DNA of 64,000 nucleotides from a virus. Each line of letters opens with the position of its first letter. Position 1 is the stretch's first letter. Below are positions 45,391 to 55,975 of this stretch, one piece after another. A program made the translations under genes and the position numbers. A model generated the notes under the pieces. The model did not search any database, was not told the origin of the DNA, and saw nothing but the letters and a program-made list of their open reading frames with translations. The stretch is from the IMG/VR virus record IMGVR_UViG_3300048625_000152, positions 1 through 64,000 of that record, one strand, 5' to 3'.

Positions 45391-48300
45391 ATGACAGTAG
45401 CAAACGTAAACATTAGACAAGTATTATTAAAGCGTGGCAACACCGCAGCCAGTTCCACATATACTGGGCCAGTAGGGGAAGTTACTGTAGACACTACCCT
45501 TCGCGCAATTCGCGTTCATGACGGGGTAACCGCAGGTGGCTGGGTAATGCCTAGCTCCACATCATTGATTAATTTAGCAGCAAACGTATCAACATTGTCC
45601 AATGTAGTATCAACTATTACTGGATTGGATGCAGGATTCATCTCCAACATAAATGCCCTATATGCAAACGCATCATCCCAGGCAACGGCTATTACTTATC
45701 TAACCTCTAATGCAGCTACACAAAGCAATTCTATTGCAGTATTACAAGAAGCCGGGTACATCACTGTTGGAGATTTACTTGATGTACTGGGATCAGTTGA
45801 CGGAAATCTAATTCCGTCAACTGATGCAACTTATGATTTGGGTAGCCCGTCAAACCAGTGGCGTTCACTGTATGTTAGTGGAAATACCGTTAATATCGGT
45901 GGAGTGGCATTAAGCACGACCGGCGGCACATTGTACGTTGACGGGCAAGCGGTTGTGCCAAACGCAACTAACTACACTGATTCCAATGTGGCAGAATATC
46001 TTGCTAACTACGATGGTTCGATTAACTTCACAGCAAGCCCTGCAATTATTAGCGGAGTTGGTGAACTAACTACAGCTAATCTAACGGTACACAACTTTAC
46101 TCAAACCGGTAACAGTATTATTCTTGGCACAAGAACTATTGATGGTGACACTATCTTTAACGGTGATACTACTTTCAACGGTACAAAAATCAGTACTGGG
46201 TCACAGCTGATTACTGGCAACAGTGTCTTTATTGGTAATGTGACTCACAGTGGGTTTACCCAATTTAACGGTGGATTAGACATAACCGAAGGAGCTACGG
46301 TTCAGGGCAATTTAATTGTTAGTGGTACTACTCAGATGATCGGCGACACAACAACTGTAGGGAACACAACATTAACCGGGGATGTACATATCACTGGCAA
46401 TGTTGATACTACAGGGGCGGTTTCAAATTTTGGATTATCTACCTTTACTGGTAACATTAACGTTGATGGCGCTATGATTATTAATAATCAAATTAATGTT
46501 ACTGGAACTGGTACTATTGCATTTAACGATAGTACCGTTCAATCAAGCGCCGCAGCAAGCACCACTAATAACCTTGATCACATTACTGGTGCATTTAGTG
46601 TAGTTGGGACTTCAAAAATCCTTAACTTGTCTAGTGATGCAACTCCAACTAACACTCCTGGTACTATTGTAAGTCGTGGTGCATCAGGTAATATTGCCGT
46701 CGGCAATGTAACAGCTACAACTCTTAATACAACTAGCATTGGCGCCAATAGTAGTATTGCTGGCAGTTTAACTGTGTATGGCAATTTAAACGTAGTCGGT
46801 ACAACAGTAACAACTCAAGCAGTAGTGACCACAGTTGATACCAAGACTTTTACTATTGCGGCCAATGCAGTCAGCACCGTCGCAATGGATGGTGCAGCCT
46901 TCTTGATTGGAAACATTGGCGGGCAAGCTACAGCAGATTGGACGTACGATGACGGCCAACACGCATGGCGTAGTAATATTAGCGTAGTCCCATCAGAAGA
47001 TGATACGACCAATCTTGGAAGCGAATCTCGTAATTGGATGAATGTGTTTACGGGAAATATTAACGCATATCATAAACTGAATGTTGGATCTGGTGCACTA
47101 ACAAACTACAATACCGTGGCCCAGTTTACTGCTAACCTTAACAGTTGGAGCCAACTTGTTAATCAAAATTTGCACGCCGGAACAACTGCAAGTACTGATT
47201 GGGTCGCAGCAAACGACATTGGCAGTGACACCAACAACTACATTGACGTGGGCATTAACTCAAGTCAAAACACTGATCCATTGTACAGCATCCAGAAAGC
47301 CAACGATGGCTATATGTATGTCAACGGCGGTAACTTGACCATCGGTACACAATCAACTCAAACTGATGTGGTATTCTTCACTGATGGCACTACAGCAGAT
47401 CGCGAAGCTGGTCGTATTCACCAGAAGCGTTGGTTGATTGGCACGCCTGCAGACGACGGAGTAACTCGACTACAGGTTGGTGACAACATGAAGGTTGCTG
47501 GTACCATTACAGCAGGCAACATCACTATCATGGGCAACTTGGTTACTCCAAACACCACAGCAGTGTTGTTGACCGCAGCACAACCAAATGTAACAAGTCT
47601 TGGTACACTGACTAGTTTGGCAGTAGCAGGCAACGTTACAGCAGGCAACGTTAACGCAACAAACATAACCGCTATACAGTCTGGCCTAACAGCAGCTAAT
47701 GCAGCTATTGTAACAGCAAACAGTGCAGTTGTTGGCTATGTCAATGATCAAATCACATCAGTAAACGGTGCGTGGACAGCCAATGCCGCATCTCAAGAAA
47801 GTGAAATCACCGGACTACGTGCCAACATCACAGCAGCCAATGCAGCTATTGTAACCGCAAACAGTGCAGTGGTCAGCTATGTTAATTCGTTAGACTCTGC
47901 AATGACTAGTGCATGGACGGCCAACGCAGCAGCACAAGACACAGCAATCAGTGGACTACGTGCCAACATCACAGCAGCTAACGTAAACATTACAACATTG
48001 CAATCGCAAGTTTACACCAACTCAAACGTATCTGCGTATTTGCCAACCTATGCTGGCAACTTGGGCGGAACGCTAACTACAGCAGCACAAACTAACATCA
48101 CAAGTGTTGGTACATTGAGTGCATTGGCTGTAACCGGTAACGTCTTAACAGGCAATGTAAGCGGCACTAATGGAACATTTACAAACGTAGCTGGTACATT
48201 ATTGACCCCAGCACAGACAAACGTAACCTCGGTTGGCACGTTAACTGGGTTAACAGTTGCAGGCAACGTGAGTGCAGGCAACATCAGTTTAGCCGCTGCT

Positions 48301-48948
48301 GGCACAATGACATTGGCAGCAGGCACAGCCACTACTAGTCCGTTGAAGTTTACCGCTGGTTCTTTGTTGACTACAACAGTACCGGGTGCAATGAACTACG
48401 ATGGCAACGCATTGTATTTTACTCCAAGCGATGCCCAACGCAGTTTAGTGATATCCGAACAGTTGTTTGTTCTTAACGCAGATAGAACATACGTGCCAGG
48501 CAATGGTAATCAAACCAGTTTGTTCGGGCAAAGTGTTGGGGTAACCACTGCAACACGTTATCACTTTGCTATTAAAACAGCCGTAAGCCGCAGTGCAGGT
48601 GGGTCAAGCACTATGCGTTTAGGTTTTGCCGGAACAGCAGCTTTGGCTCGTGTTAACTTTTTTGCAGTGAGCGTTAACTCAGTAACAACTCCGGTAATGA
48701 ATAATACCAACATCACCAGTGGTTTTGCAACAGGATCGGCCGTTACGGCAAGTGGTGCAAATGGAACACCGAACATTATCGAAGTGTTTGGTACAATTGA
48801 TGTAACCACAGGCGGCACATTAATTCCACAAATTGGCTGGGGCGTGACTCCGGGAACTGTAACAGTACCAGCAGGTTCACTAATGCGTATCAACCCAATC
48901 AGTGCAACTGGTGGTAACACAGCAATTGGAACTTGGACAGTTGGATAA
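45391..48948 (+). CDS. tail fibre protein with repetitive beta-helix
   Basis: 1185 residues. N-terminal QVLLKRGNTAASSTYTGPVG and RAIRVHDG are the attachment motif of many myovirus fibres. The body has repeats such as NVTSVGTLTGLTVAGNVSAG, about every 25-40 residues, typical of triple beta-helical fibres, and the C-terminal 150 residues are a non-repetitive receptor-binding domain. No collagen-like or chaperone motif is seen. A strong terminator follows. Confidence 0.88.
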   Translation: MTVANVNIRQVLLKRGNTAASSTYTGPVGEVTVDTTLRAIRVHDGVTAGGWVMPSSTSLINLAANVSTLSNVVSTITGLDAGFISNINALYANASSQATAITYLTSNAATQSNSIAVLQEAGYITVGDLLDVLGSVDGNLIPSTDATYDLGSPSNQWRSLYVSGNTVNIGGVALSTTGGTLYVDGQAVVPNATNYTDSNVAEYLANYDGSINFTASPAIISGVGELTTANLTVHNFTQTGNSIILGTRTIDGDTIFNGDTTFNGTKISTGSQLITGNSVFIGNVTHSGFTQFNGGLDITEGATVQGNLIVSGTTQMIGDTTTVGNTTLTGDVHITGNVDTTGAVSNFGLSTFTGNINVDGAMIINNQINVTGTGTIAFNDSTVQSSAAASTTNNLDHITGAFSVVGTSKILNLSSDATPTNTPGTIVSRGASGNIAVGNVTATTLNTTSIGANSSIAGSLTVYGNLNVVGTTVTTQAVVTTVDTKTFTIAANAVSTVAMDGAAFLIGNIGGQATADWTYDDGQHAWRSNISVVPSEDDTTNLGSESRNWMNVFTGNINAYHKLNVGSGALTNYNTVAQFTANLNSWSQLVNQNLHAGTTASTDWVAANDIGSDTNNYIDVGINSSQNTDPLYSIQKANDGYMYVNGGNLTIGTQSTQTDVVFFTDGTTADREAGRIHQKRWLIGTPADDGVTRLQVGDNMKVAGTITAGNITIMGNLVTPNTTAVLLTAAQPNVTSLGTLTSLAVAGNVTAGNVNATNITAIQSGLTAANAAIVTANSAVVGYVNDQITSVNGAWTANAASQESEITGLRANITAANAAIVTANSAVVSYVNSLDSAMTSAWTANAAAQDTAISGLRANITAANVNITTLQSQVYTNSNVSAYLPTYAGNLGGTLTTAAQTNITSVGTLSALAVTGNVLTGNVSGTNGTFTNVAGTLLTPAQTNVTSVGTLTGLTVAGNVSAGNISLAAAGTMTLAAGTATTSPLKFTAGSLLTTTVPGAMNYDGNALYFTPSDAQRSLVISEQLFVLNADRTYVPGNGNQTSLFGQSVGVTTATRYHFAIKTAVSRSAGGSSTMRLGFAGTAALARVNFFAVSVNSVTTPVMNNTNITSGFATGSAVTASGANGTPNIIEVFGTIDVTTGGTLIPQIGWGVTPGTVTVPAGSLMRINPISATGGNTAIGTWTVG

Positions 48949-48961
48949 TATGGCATAAAAC

Positions 48962-48984
48962 AAAAAGGACTTTGGTCCTTTTTT
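48962..48984 (+). terminator. rho-independent terminator after fibre gene
   Basis: AAAAAGGAC-TTTG-GTCCTTTTT with continued T-run. Confidence 0.85.
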
Positions 48985-49019
48985 GTTGATTTAAGTTGTC
49001 ATTTAGTATAAACTACTAT

Positions 49020-49982
49020 ATGATTAAAGTTTTTGATTCAGCAATCGACGATACAACAGCCATTGAATTATGGAACAAGTATCGTCGATTTCGTTTTAGT
49101 TACTACTGGGCAGGTAACGTCAAGTCTTCCTTGAACCATTGGCATCATGGTATTGCTGATGGCGGACTAAACGGAGTAGATGACGTTTCACATAAGTTTT
49201 ACAATAAGCCCGGCTACGAATTAGAATCACAAGTTTGGGACGTTATCAAACGTGACATTATTGTAGAGCCATGTAAACTGTTACGATGTTACGTAAACGC
49301 ATATACGTTTGGCACCGAAGGTGCAATGCACACAGACAGCAACCGAGATGGGGAATACACAGTCATGCTCTATCTCAATAGAGAATGGCAAATGAACTGG
49401 GCAGGAGAAACCGTTATCCTTGATATAGAGGGTAAAGATATCCAGCAGTCAGTAATACCAAGATTTAGGCGCATTGTGAAATTCCCCTGCAACCAATTAC
49501 ATGCAGCCAGACCTGTTAGTAAGACTTGCAATGAGCTGAGAGAAGTGTTAGTATACAAGATACGTTTAGATTCTGCACCAGATATCATTGAAGCAAAATA
49601 CACAGCCTTGCTTAATCAAATTGGCGCAGATAAAACACAGCACGCCAAAGGCACACTAAAAAGTCATTTAATGGGCACGTATCAGATTCTGCAAAACAAA
49701 AAGCAAAACATTGATGTATGCCTAGCAGGATTGTTCCACAGTGTATATGGCACTAGTATCTTTACATACTCAAGTACATCCGATAGAGATGCAGTAAGAG
49801 CAGTGATTGGGGAAACGGCTGAACGCCTTGTGTGGTTGTTTTGTAACCTAGATCGACCCAAATGCTGGTCAGTGCAAGGCAATGTCTTGCCCACAAAAGA
49901 TGGCAGCAATATTACTGTTAGTGATGTAGAGCGAGAACAGTTGGCGCAAATTGAAGCAGCTAACTTAGAAGATCAACGATAA
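49020..49982 (+). CDS. 2OG-Fe(II) oxygenase fused to DUF6817-like domain
   Basis: 320 residues from ATG 49020. N-terminal half: H104-x-D106 (MHTDSN), H161 (NQLHAARP), R174 (ELREVLVY). C-terminal half: LKSHLMGTYQIL and AGLFHSVYGTS, the His-rich HD-like pattern of DUF6817, often fused to or next to oxygenases. Together this suggests a two-step modification of one substrate. Located just before primase and helicase, so it may be expressed with replication genes. Confidence 0.75.
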   Translation: MIKVFDSAIDDTTAIELWNKYRRFRFSYYWAGNVKSSLNHWHHGIADGGLNGVDDVSHKFYNKPGYELESQVWDVIKRDIIVEPCKLLRCYVNAYTFGTEGAMHTDSNRDGEYTVMLYLNREWQMNWAGETVILDIEGKDIQQSVIPRFRRIVKFPCNQLHAARPVSKTCNELREVLVYKIRLDSAPDIIEAKYTALLNQIGADKTQHAKGTLKSHLMGTYQILQNKKQNIDVCLAGLFHSVYGTSIFTYSSTSDRDAVRAVIGETAERLVWLFCNLDRPKCWSVQGNVLPTKDGSNITVSDVEREQLAQIEAANLEDQR

Positions 49983-51040
49983 TGTTTAATACCATCCAAG
50001 ACGCAGTGCGTCAAATACTTCCTGCTAAAAAGAAAACCAGTTCCAATGGCTGGATCAGTTTCAACGGCGTGTGTTGCACTCACAATGGCGAAAGCGCAGA
50101 CACACGGGGCAGAGGCGGCCTTGTAATGAACGCAGATGGCGGTACTAGCTATCACTGTTTTAACTGTGGGTTCAAAGCCAACTACACACCGGGTCGCCAC
50201 TTAAACTATAAATTTCGTAAGCTATTGGGTTGGCTCGGTGCAAGCGAGAACGAAGTAAAGCGTTTGGTTATTGACGCACTACGAGTTAAAGATCTGGTTG
50301 CACCCGAGACTATTAAAGAAGAGCGAGAAGAAGTTTCTTTTAAGGTACGGGCACTACCAGAGGATGCAGTGAGTTTCAAGGAGTGGGAGACATTCCTGCG
50401 TTTGCAAGACGACGATGAGCCTGTGCATCCACAATTTGCTAGTGCATTTAACTACATTTACAATCGTAAAATTGATTACAGCAGGTACGATTTCTACACT
50501 ACAGAGAACGAAGCATACAATTTGCACAAACGTGTAATTGTTCCATTTAAGTGGAAAGGACAGATAATTGGATACACAGCAAGAACATGGGACAACAACG
50601 TTAAGCCCAAGTACCACAACCACCATGAGCCTAATTTTGTCTTTAATATGGATGAGCAGCTGGATACTAGCAAGTTTGTTCTTGTTATGGAAGGTCCGTT
50701 TGATGCGATGTCTGTTGACGGTGTTGCTATTCTGGGCTCCGAATGTAATGAGACTCAAGCAGACATTATCGAATCTCTTGGTCGCGAAGCTATTGTAGTT
50801 CCAGACTTTGACATTAAAGAGGTTAAGGGCAAGATGGTGTGGGCTGGAGAAAAGTTAGTAGACCAAGCAATTGAATATGGCTGGTCTGTTAGTTTCCCAG
50901 TCTGGCGAGAACTGGTTAAAGACACTGCAAATGCAGTTGAATCATACGGCAAGCTATTTACTATGAAGAGTATCTTAGAGGGCAAGCAAACGAGCAGATT
51001 AAAGATTGAGCTTATGAAGCGCCGCATATATAATAGCTAA
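49982..51040 (+). CDS. 61: DNA primase (gp61-like)
   Basis: 352 residues. N-terminal zinc-binding CCTHN...CFNCGFK, Toprim core with VMEGPFDAMSV and IVVPDFD. T4 gp61 primes lagging-strand synthesis with gp41, the next gene. One-base overlap with the upstream stop. Confidence 0.9.
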   Translation: MFNTIQDAVRQILPAKKKTSSNGWISFNGVCCTHNGESADTRGRGGLVMNADGGTSYHCFNCGFKANYTPGRHLNYKFRKLLGWLGASENEVKRLVIDALRVKDLVAPETIKEEREEVSFKVRALPEDAVSFKEWETFLRLQDDDEPVHPQFASAFNYIYNRKIDYSRYDFYTTENEAYNLHKRVIVPFKWKGQIIGYTARTWDNNVKPKYHNHHEPNFVFNMDEQLDTSKFVLVMEGPFDAMSVDGVAILGSECNETQADIIESLGREAIVVPDFDIKEVKGKMVWAGEKLVDQAIEYGWSVSFPVWRELVKDTANAVESYGKLFTMKSILEGKQTSRLKIELMKRRIYNS

Positions 51041-51052
51041 CAGGAAAATTAC

Positions 51053-52498
51053 ATGGCAACAAAAGAATACAGTACCGATTTACAAAAACTATTTTTAGAA
51101 ATGATGTTACAGGATGCACAATCGTATGTGCGGGTAGCAAATATTTACAATCCTGACAACTTTGATCGTAGCATTAGAGCAGCAGCAGAATTTATCAAGA
51201 CACACAGTAATGACTTTAAAACATTACCAGGCTATGACCAGATTAAAGCAGTTACTGGAGTAGAACTCAAGGCGATTCCTGACGTAGGCGAAGGGCATAC
51301 TGAATGGTTCCTGACTGAGTTTGAACAATTTACTAAGCGCCAAGAACTAGAACGTGCTATCCTTAAAGCAGCGGACATGCTTGAGGCAGGAGACTTTGAT
51401 CCTGTAGAGAAACTGATCAAGGATGCAGTGCAGATCAGTTTGCAAAAAGACATGGGTACAGATTACTTTGCTGACCCAGCAGGTCGTATTAACAAATATT
51501 ACAACAGTGGCGGACAAGTAAGTACTGGATGGCCGCAACTGGATCGACTATTGTACGGCGGATTTAGCCGAGGCGAACTAAACATCTTTGCAGGCGGATC
51601 TGGCTCGGGCAAATCTCTTGTTATGATGAACATTGCCCTAAGCTGGTTGCAAGCAGGACTAAGTGGTGTATATGTTACGCTAGAATTGAGCGAAGAACTT
51701 ACATCATTGCGTACTGATGCTATGTTAACTGGCATGGGCACAAAAGACATTCGCAAGGACATTGATACCACAACACTTAAAGTTAAGCTGGTTAGCAAAA
51801 AGTCTGGGCAGTATCGCATTAAGGCATTACCAGCGCAGAGTAACGTTAACGACATTCGTGCTTACCTAAAGGAAGTGCAATTACAAACAGGCATCAAAGT
51901 TGACTTTGTAATGGTTGACTACCTTGACTTGGTTATGCCGGTATCAGTTAAAGTTAACCCTAACGACCAGTTTATTAAAGACAAGTATGTAGCAGAAGAG
52001 TTGCGTAACTTGGCAAAGGAACTGGGTATCTTGTTAGTTACAGCATCGCAGTTGAACCGTAGTGCGGTTGAAGAAGTTGAATTTGATCACAGTCACATTG
52101 CTGGCGGTATCTCTAAGATTAACACGGCTGACAACGTGTTTGGTATCTTTACTAGTCGTGCTATGAAAGAACGTGGCAAGTATCAAATACAGTGTATGAA
52201 GTCACGTAGTTCTACAGGTGTCGGGCAAAAGATCGATCTTGAGTACAACATTGAAACTATGCGTATCACTGACCCAGGCATTGACGAAAGCAGTGGCAAT
52301 GGCGGCCCACCTAGACTTGCTGGCATTATGAATCAGATTAAGAACAAACCAGCAGCGTCCGATGATGACGAAGGCCCCACTGAGTTTAAACGTGCAACAG
52401 GAACTCCAGCGTGGGAACAAGGCCCCAAGGTAACAGGCGAAGTACAAAGCAACAAGCTAAAGCAGATGTTAGCTGGGCTTAAAAGCAACAAAGAATAA
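51053..52498 (+). CDS. 41: replicative DNA helicase (gp41/DnaB-like)
   Basis: 481 residues. Walker A GGSGSGKS near residue 181; Walker B VMVDYLDLV; SQLNRSA as in DnaB H3/H4; arginine-finger region RGKYQIQCMKSRSS. Forms the hexameric 5'-3' helicase that works with the primase immediately upstream. AGGAAAATT precedes ATG. Confidence 0.93.
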   Translation: MATKEYSTDLQKLFLEMMLQDAQSYVRVANIYNPDNFDRSIRAAAEFIKTHSNDFKTLPGYDQIKAVTGVELKAIPDVGEGHTEWFLTEFEQFTKRQELERAILKAADMLEAGDFDPVEKLIKDAVQISLQKDMGTDYFADPAGRINKYYNSGGQVSTGWPQLDRLLYGGFSRGELNIFAGGSGSGKSLVMMNIALSWLQAGLSGVYVTLELSEELTSLRTDAMLTGMGTKDIRKDIDTTTLKVKLVSKKSGQYRIKALPAQSNVNDIRAYLKEVQLQTGIKVDFVMVDYLDLVMPVSVKVNPNDQFIKDKYVAEELRNLAKELGILLVTASQLNRSAVEEVEFDHSHIAGGISKINTADNVFGIFTSRAMKERGKYQIQCMKSRSSTGVGQKIDLEYNIETMRITDPGIDESSGNGGPPRLAGIMNQIKNKPAASDDDEGPTEFKRATGTPAWEQGPKVTGEVQSNKLKQMLAGLKSNKE

Positions 52499-52510
52499 TC
52501 AACTTCGTTA

Positions 52511-52533
52511 GTTGGCGATTCGCCAACTAAATA
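52511..52533 (+). promoter_or_regulatory. hairpin and late promoter between helicase and virion genes
   Basis: GTTGGCG-ATT-CGCCAAC (52511-52527) is a perfect 7-bp hairpin, immediately followed by TAAATATA (52528-52535). It would separate early helicase transcription from late structural genes. Confidence 0.65.
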
Positions 52534-52552
52534 TACTAAATTGGAGCAAATC

Positions 52553-52804
52553 TTGCAAAAACGTACTCGTAGTATCCTAGACGAACTTGCTAGTATCGGT
52601 GCACAAAAGGACAAAGAAAGCCTTATTGAAAGCCGTGCTAATAATGTGATCGCTAGTGCTATCAATTTAGTAAACTATATCAAGGAAAATTATGATGCTG
52701 AGACATCTGCTGAACTTGAGCGTAGGCTTCTAAACAGTATCCGTTCGCAGGATCCACAAAAATTCACACGTGGTGTACGGAGACTAAGAAACAATGAGAA
52801 TTAA
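52553..52804 (+). CDS. small hypothetical late protein
   Basis: 83 residues from TTG 52553, chosen because GGAG lies 6 bases upstream; TTG 52541 precedes that site. Helical and basic. Overlaps the next gene by 11 bases. Confidence 0.6.
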   Translation: MQKRTRSILDELASIGAQKDKESLIESRANNVIASAINLVNYIKENYDAETSAELERRLLNSIRSQDPQKFTRGVRRLRNNEN

Positions 52805-55220
52805 CAGCATCCTATCGGAAAATGTAAGAGCAAAGCAACGATTAATTGAAGATCCAAATTACAAGAAATTGTACAATCTCGGTCGCTTGCTTAAAGAAGC
52901 AGACCTAACACAAGATCAAGTCAAACAAGCATTTCAGCGTGTAGCCGACGGCGCAGCAGCAGGTGCAAACACAGAATTCTCTACAGACGATCAAGCAAGC
53001 AACCGTACCCTATTAGGTAAAGGCGTTGACGTTGCTGGTAAAGTATCTTCTGCATTTAAAGACGTTGGTAACTGGATTGGTAATTCTGGACCAGTTGCTG
53101 GCTTAGATGCAATGATCGACCAAGCGCAAAAAGAAATTATGTCAGCAGCAGGCGGCGACGCAGGCAAGGTGCAACAGGCGCTTGATTGGTACCGTGAATT
53201 AAGTAAAGTACCGGGCATGGCTCTTGCTATTAAAGCAATCGTAGTTGGTCTTGCGGGTTTAGCAGGTTCGGGCCTTGGCCCAGTTGGTATCGCAGCAGGA
53301 TTAACATTTGCTAACAAAATGTTGCAAGGTAACAAATTCTCTAGCGCAGTTGGTAGCGCATTAGCAACAGGCGGAACTGTAGCAGCTATGCACGTGGCAA
53401 AAGACTTATTAGCCGATGCACCAGATGCAGCAACTACAGAGCCGGATGCAGCAGCTGAGCCAGAAGCAAGCCAAGATTTACAATTACCTGACGCCGATGC
53501 AGCAATGAACGCACAAGCAGATGTAGATGCAGCACAGCAGTGGCTTGATGCAGATGAAGCGGGTAAAACAGCAATTGAGCAAGCTACTGGAATGCCAGCA
53601 GCGCAGTTACAAGATATTTCGGTTAGCAATAGCTTACAGCCAACTGGCGCTGGTAGTGTAGACATGGGCGGAGTTGATGCAGGCGAAGTAATTCAACACA
53701 CTGTAACAAAAGGTGAGTCACTGAGTCAGATTGCCAAAGCCAATGGTGTATCAGTAGAAGAATTACAAGCTGCTAACCCAGAGATCACTGATGTACACAA
53801 GATTGCAGTAGGACAAAATATCAATATCCCTGCAGAGACTGGCAGTAATGTTTATGCCAATGGGGTTGGCGCAGGTGGACCAACTGCGTCTAGCACAATG
53901 CCGCAAGCACAAGCCGACGAATTAAGTGGTCGAACATCAAACATAAGCGCAGCACAGCAAGCCGCAACACCAGTTGCAGAACCGTCTACAGATTTTGCAC
54001 AGCAAGCCCGCAACCAAGTTGAATTAAACAAAACGGTGCAGGATAAAGTAGACGCAGATTACGCAACTCAACAAGGTGCCCAAGGAAACTATGTACCAAC
54101 TAGTAATGCCTACATTGATCGTTTAAACAGAGCCGCAGCAAACGGTATCCGTTTACGTGAAAGCTACATTGATCGTGACATGACTATCCGTATGTGGGTC
54201 TTACGCGAAGGTATGGGCAAAGCACGTGGTGGCGTACAGATTACAGAATCTGGTCGTAAAGCTATTTTCCGTGCAATCGCTAAAGCAAGTTTAAACGAAG
54301 GTGCATTAGATAAGCTAAAGTCGTTTAACCAACAAGCTGGCGCAGCAATTGGTAAAGCAACAGCACCGCTAAAACGTATTGCCGCAGCTGGCGCAGACGC
54401 AGCAACTAACAATATCACTTACGATAAGCTAGACATGAATTGGCGTCGTGGCGCAAAGTTAGCAGCAGCCCCGACTGTAAACAGCGAAGACCTAGTTAAG
54501 TTTCTTAAAGACCAAGGTGTCAAGGATAACTTAATTAACAGCGTATTCGCCGACATGAATATCCCGCTTGACAAATCGTCACAGGCCGCAAACGCCACAA
54601 AGGGCGGATTCTTATCTAGTTTGCTAAAAGGCGCTGGCGCACAGCAAGCAGGTCAAGCAGTTGACTCGTACAATGCAGCAAGCACCGGCGGAGCAAAAGC
54701 ACCACCTGCAGATGCATCTAAAACAGCAGGCGCAGCGATGAACAATTTACGTTCGCAATATGCAGCAGCACAACAGCCAGCAGCCACACCTGCTCCGGCA
54801 GCAACAGCGCAAGCTACACCTGCTCCGGCAGCAACAGCGCAAGCTACACCCGCTCCTACCACAACTGCTCCAGCAGCAAAGCCAACCCCGGTAACTGGAT
54901 CAACTGGATTTGATTATGCGTCAGCAGCTAAGATGGCCGGAATTAAACCAGCAGCTCCTAAAGCAGCACCAAACTTTGGTCAGCAAATGGGCGGCTACGG
55001 TAAGACTACAACTACTGTAAACACAACTCCTACAGCAGCTAAGCCAGCAACACCAGCGCAACCAAAGCAACCTAAGGTTGTTTCGGGTGGTGCAACCCCT
55101 GCCGAAGTGGACGCTTACAACAAGAAAGTACAAGCCGCAGCAGCAGCACAACCAGCAATGGCTGAAAGCAAAATTGACATAGCCGAAACACTATGGCGTA
55201 AAATGAAGAGAATCAAATGA
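52794..55220 (+). CDS. large LysM-containing Ala-rich protein, probable virion component
   Basis: 808 residues. A Gly/Ala-rich hydrophobic segment around 150-180, a LysM domain near 300-350 (HTVTKGESLSQIAKANGVSV), then an Ala/Pro/Thr-rich C-terminal half with a tandem 10-residue repeat (TPAPAATAQA) from 30-base DNA repeats at 54787-54850. LysM binds peptidoglycan, so a virion or lysis-associated role is likely. Confidence 0.65.
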   Translation: MRINSILSENVRAKQRLIEDPNYKKLYNLGRLLKEADLTQDQVKQAFQRVADGAAAGANTEFSTDDQASNRTLLGKGVDVAGKVSSAFKDVGNWIGNSGPVAGLDAMIDQAQKEIMSAAGGDAGKVQQALDWYRELSKVPGMALAIKAIVVGLAGLAGSGLGPVGIAAGLTFANKMLQGNKFSSAVGSALATGGTVAAMHVAKDLLADAPDAATTEPDAAAEPEASQDLQLPDADAAMNAQADVDAAQQWLDADEAGKTAIEQATGMPAAQLQDISVSNSLQPTGAGSVDMGGVDAGEVIQHTVTKGESLSQIAKANGVSVEELQAANPEITDVHKIAVGQNINIPAETGSNVYANGVGAGGPTASSTMPQAQADELSGRTSNISAAQQAATPVAEPSTDFAQQARNQVELNKTVQDKVDADYATQQGAQGNYVPTSNAYIDRLNRAAANGIRLRESYIDRDMTIRMWVLREGMGKARGGVQITESGRKAIFRAIAKASLNEGALDKLKSFNQQAGAAIGKATAPLKRIAAAGADAATNNITYDKLDMNWRRGAKLAAAPTVNSEDLVKFLKDQGVKDNLINSVFADMNIPLDKSSQAANATKGGFLSSLLKGAGAQQAGQAVDSYNAASTGGAKAPPADASKTAGAAMNNLRSQYAAAQQPAATPAPAATAQATPAPAATAQATPAPTTTAPAAKPTPVTGSTGFDYASAAKMAGIKPAAPKAAPNFGQQMGGYGKTTTTVNTTPTAAKPATPAQPKQPKVVSGGATPAEVDAYNKKVQAAAAAQPAMAESKIDIAETLWRKMKRIK

Positions 55221-55975
55221 TGCATTTGTACGAAGGTGGAAACATTTTCGGGGATGGCGACATTCCCAAAGAGGCAGTACAGGGCATCATTGCCCATGTA
55301 CAAGCAGACCTACCTGCTGGGCTAAAGGCCATTGCTGACATTGGCTCAGCAGGCTTCAAAGTATCAGCAGGTGACATGGACTTGTTTTTAGATGCAGAGA
55401 CTGTAATGAAGAAGTTTGGTGCAGCAGATGAGAAGGCAGCTAAAGTAGCTCTAGCAGAGTTTATGATGGCTAAAGGCTACAAGGCCAAAATCTCAGGTCG
55501 CAACGTGCATATTGAAGTTCCTTACAAAACTGAAGCAGGCAATCGTGCAGCTCAAGTTGACTTAATGGTTATACCAGATGCTACCCGTGTAGCAGATTGG
55601 CACCAGCATGGCCCACGCGGCAGTTACGAAGATCCCAAGTTTAAAGCAGCGCAAATCTTTATTTTGTTAAACAGCATTGGTAAGCATCTTGGGCTTAAAG
55701 TAGATGCCTTTGCTGGCAACGTATTGCGCAGAGACAATAACGAAGTGGTAGCAAACAATAGAGATGCTGCCGCAAAAGTTTTGCTTAATCCCAAAGCAAA
55801 GGCAGCAGATTTAAACAGTGTAGGCACTATTATGGCCGCACTAACAAACGACCCAGATCGCGAAGGTAAACTAGCACAAGCCAGACAGGACCAATCCAAG
55901 GGATTACTAACATTACCCGAAGACGTTGCACCTGGTACAGCAACGTGGTTTAGAAAGTATAGCAGTTTACTATGA
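55217..55975 (+). CDS. pol-beta-type nucleotidyltransferase-like protein
   Basis: 252 residues. GSAGFKVSAGDMDLFL (43-58) fits hG[GS]x9-13Dh[DE] with D53 and D55 as metal ligands; QVDLMVIPD supplies the third Asp (D115). Pol-beta NTases add nucleotides to RNA, protein or antibiotics. Coupled with a second NTase-like and a ligase-like gene, all overlapping by 4 bases or fewer. Confidence 0.72.
   Translation: MMHLYEGGNIFGDGDIPKEAVQGIIAHVQADLPAGLKAIADIGSAGFKVSAGDMDLFLDAETVMKKFGAADEKAAKVALAEFMMAKGYKAKISGRNVHIEVPYKTEAGNRAAQVDLMVIPDATRVADWHQHGPRGSYEDPKFKAAQIFILLNSIGKHLGLKVDAFAGNVLRRDNNEVVANNRDAAAKVLLNPKAKAADLNSVGTIMAALTNDPDREGKLAQARQDQSKGLLTLPEDVAPGTATWFRKYSSLL

Noticed and set aside
52991-53665. 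224-residue minus-strand ORF inside the LysM gene
   Set aside because: Low-complexity antisense of an Ala-rich sequence.
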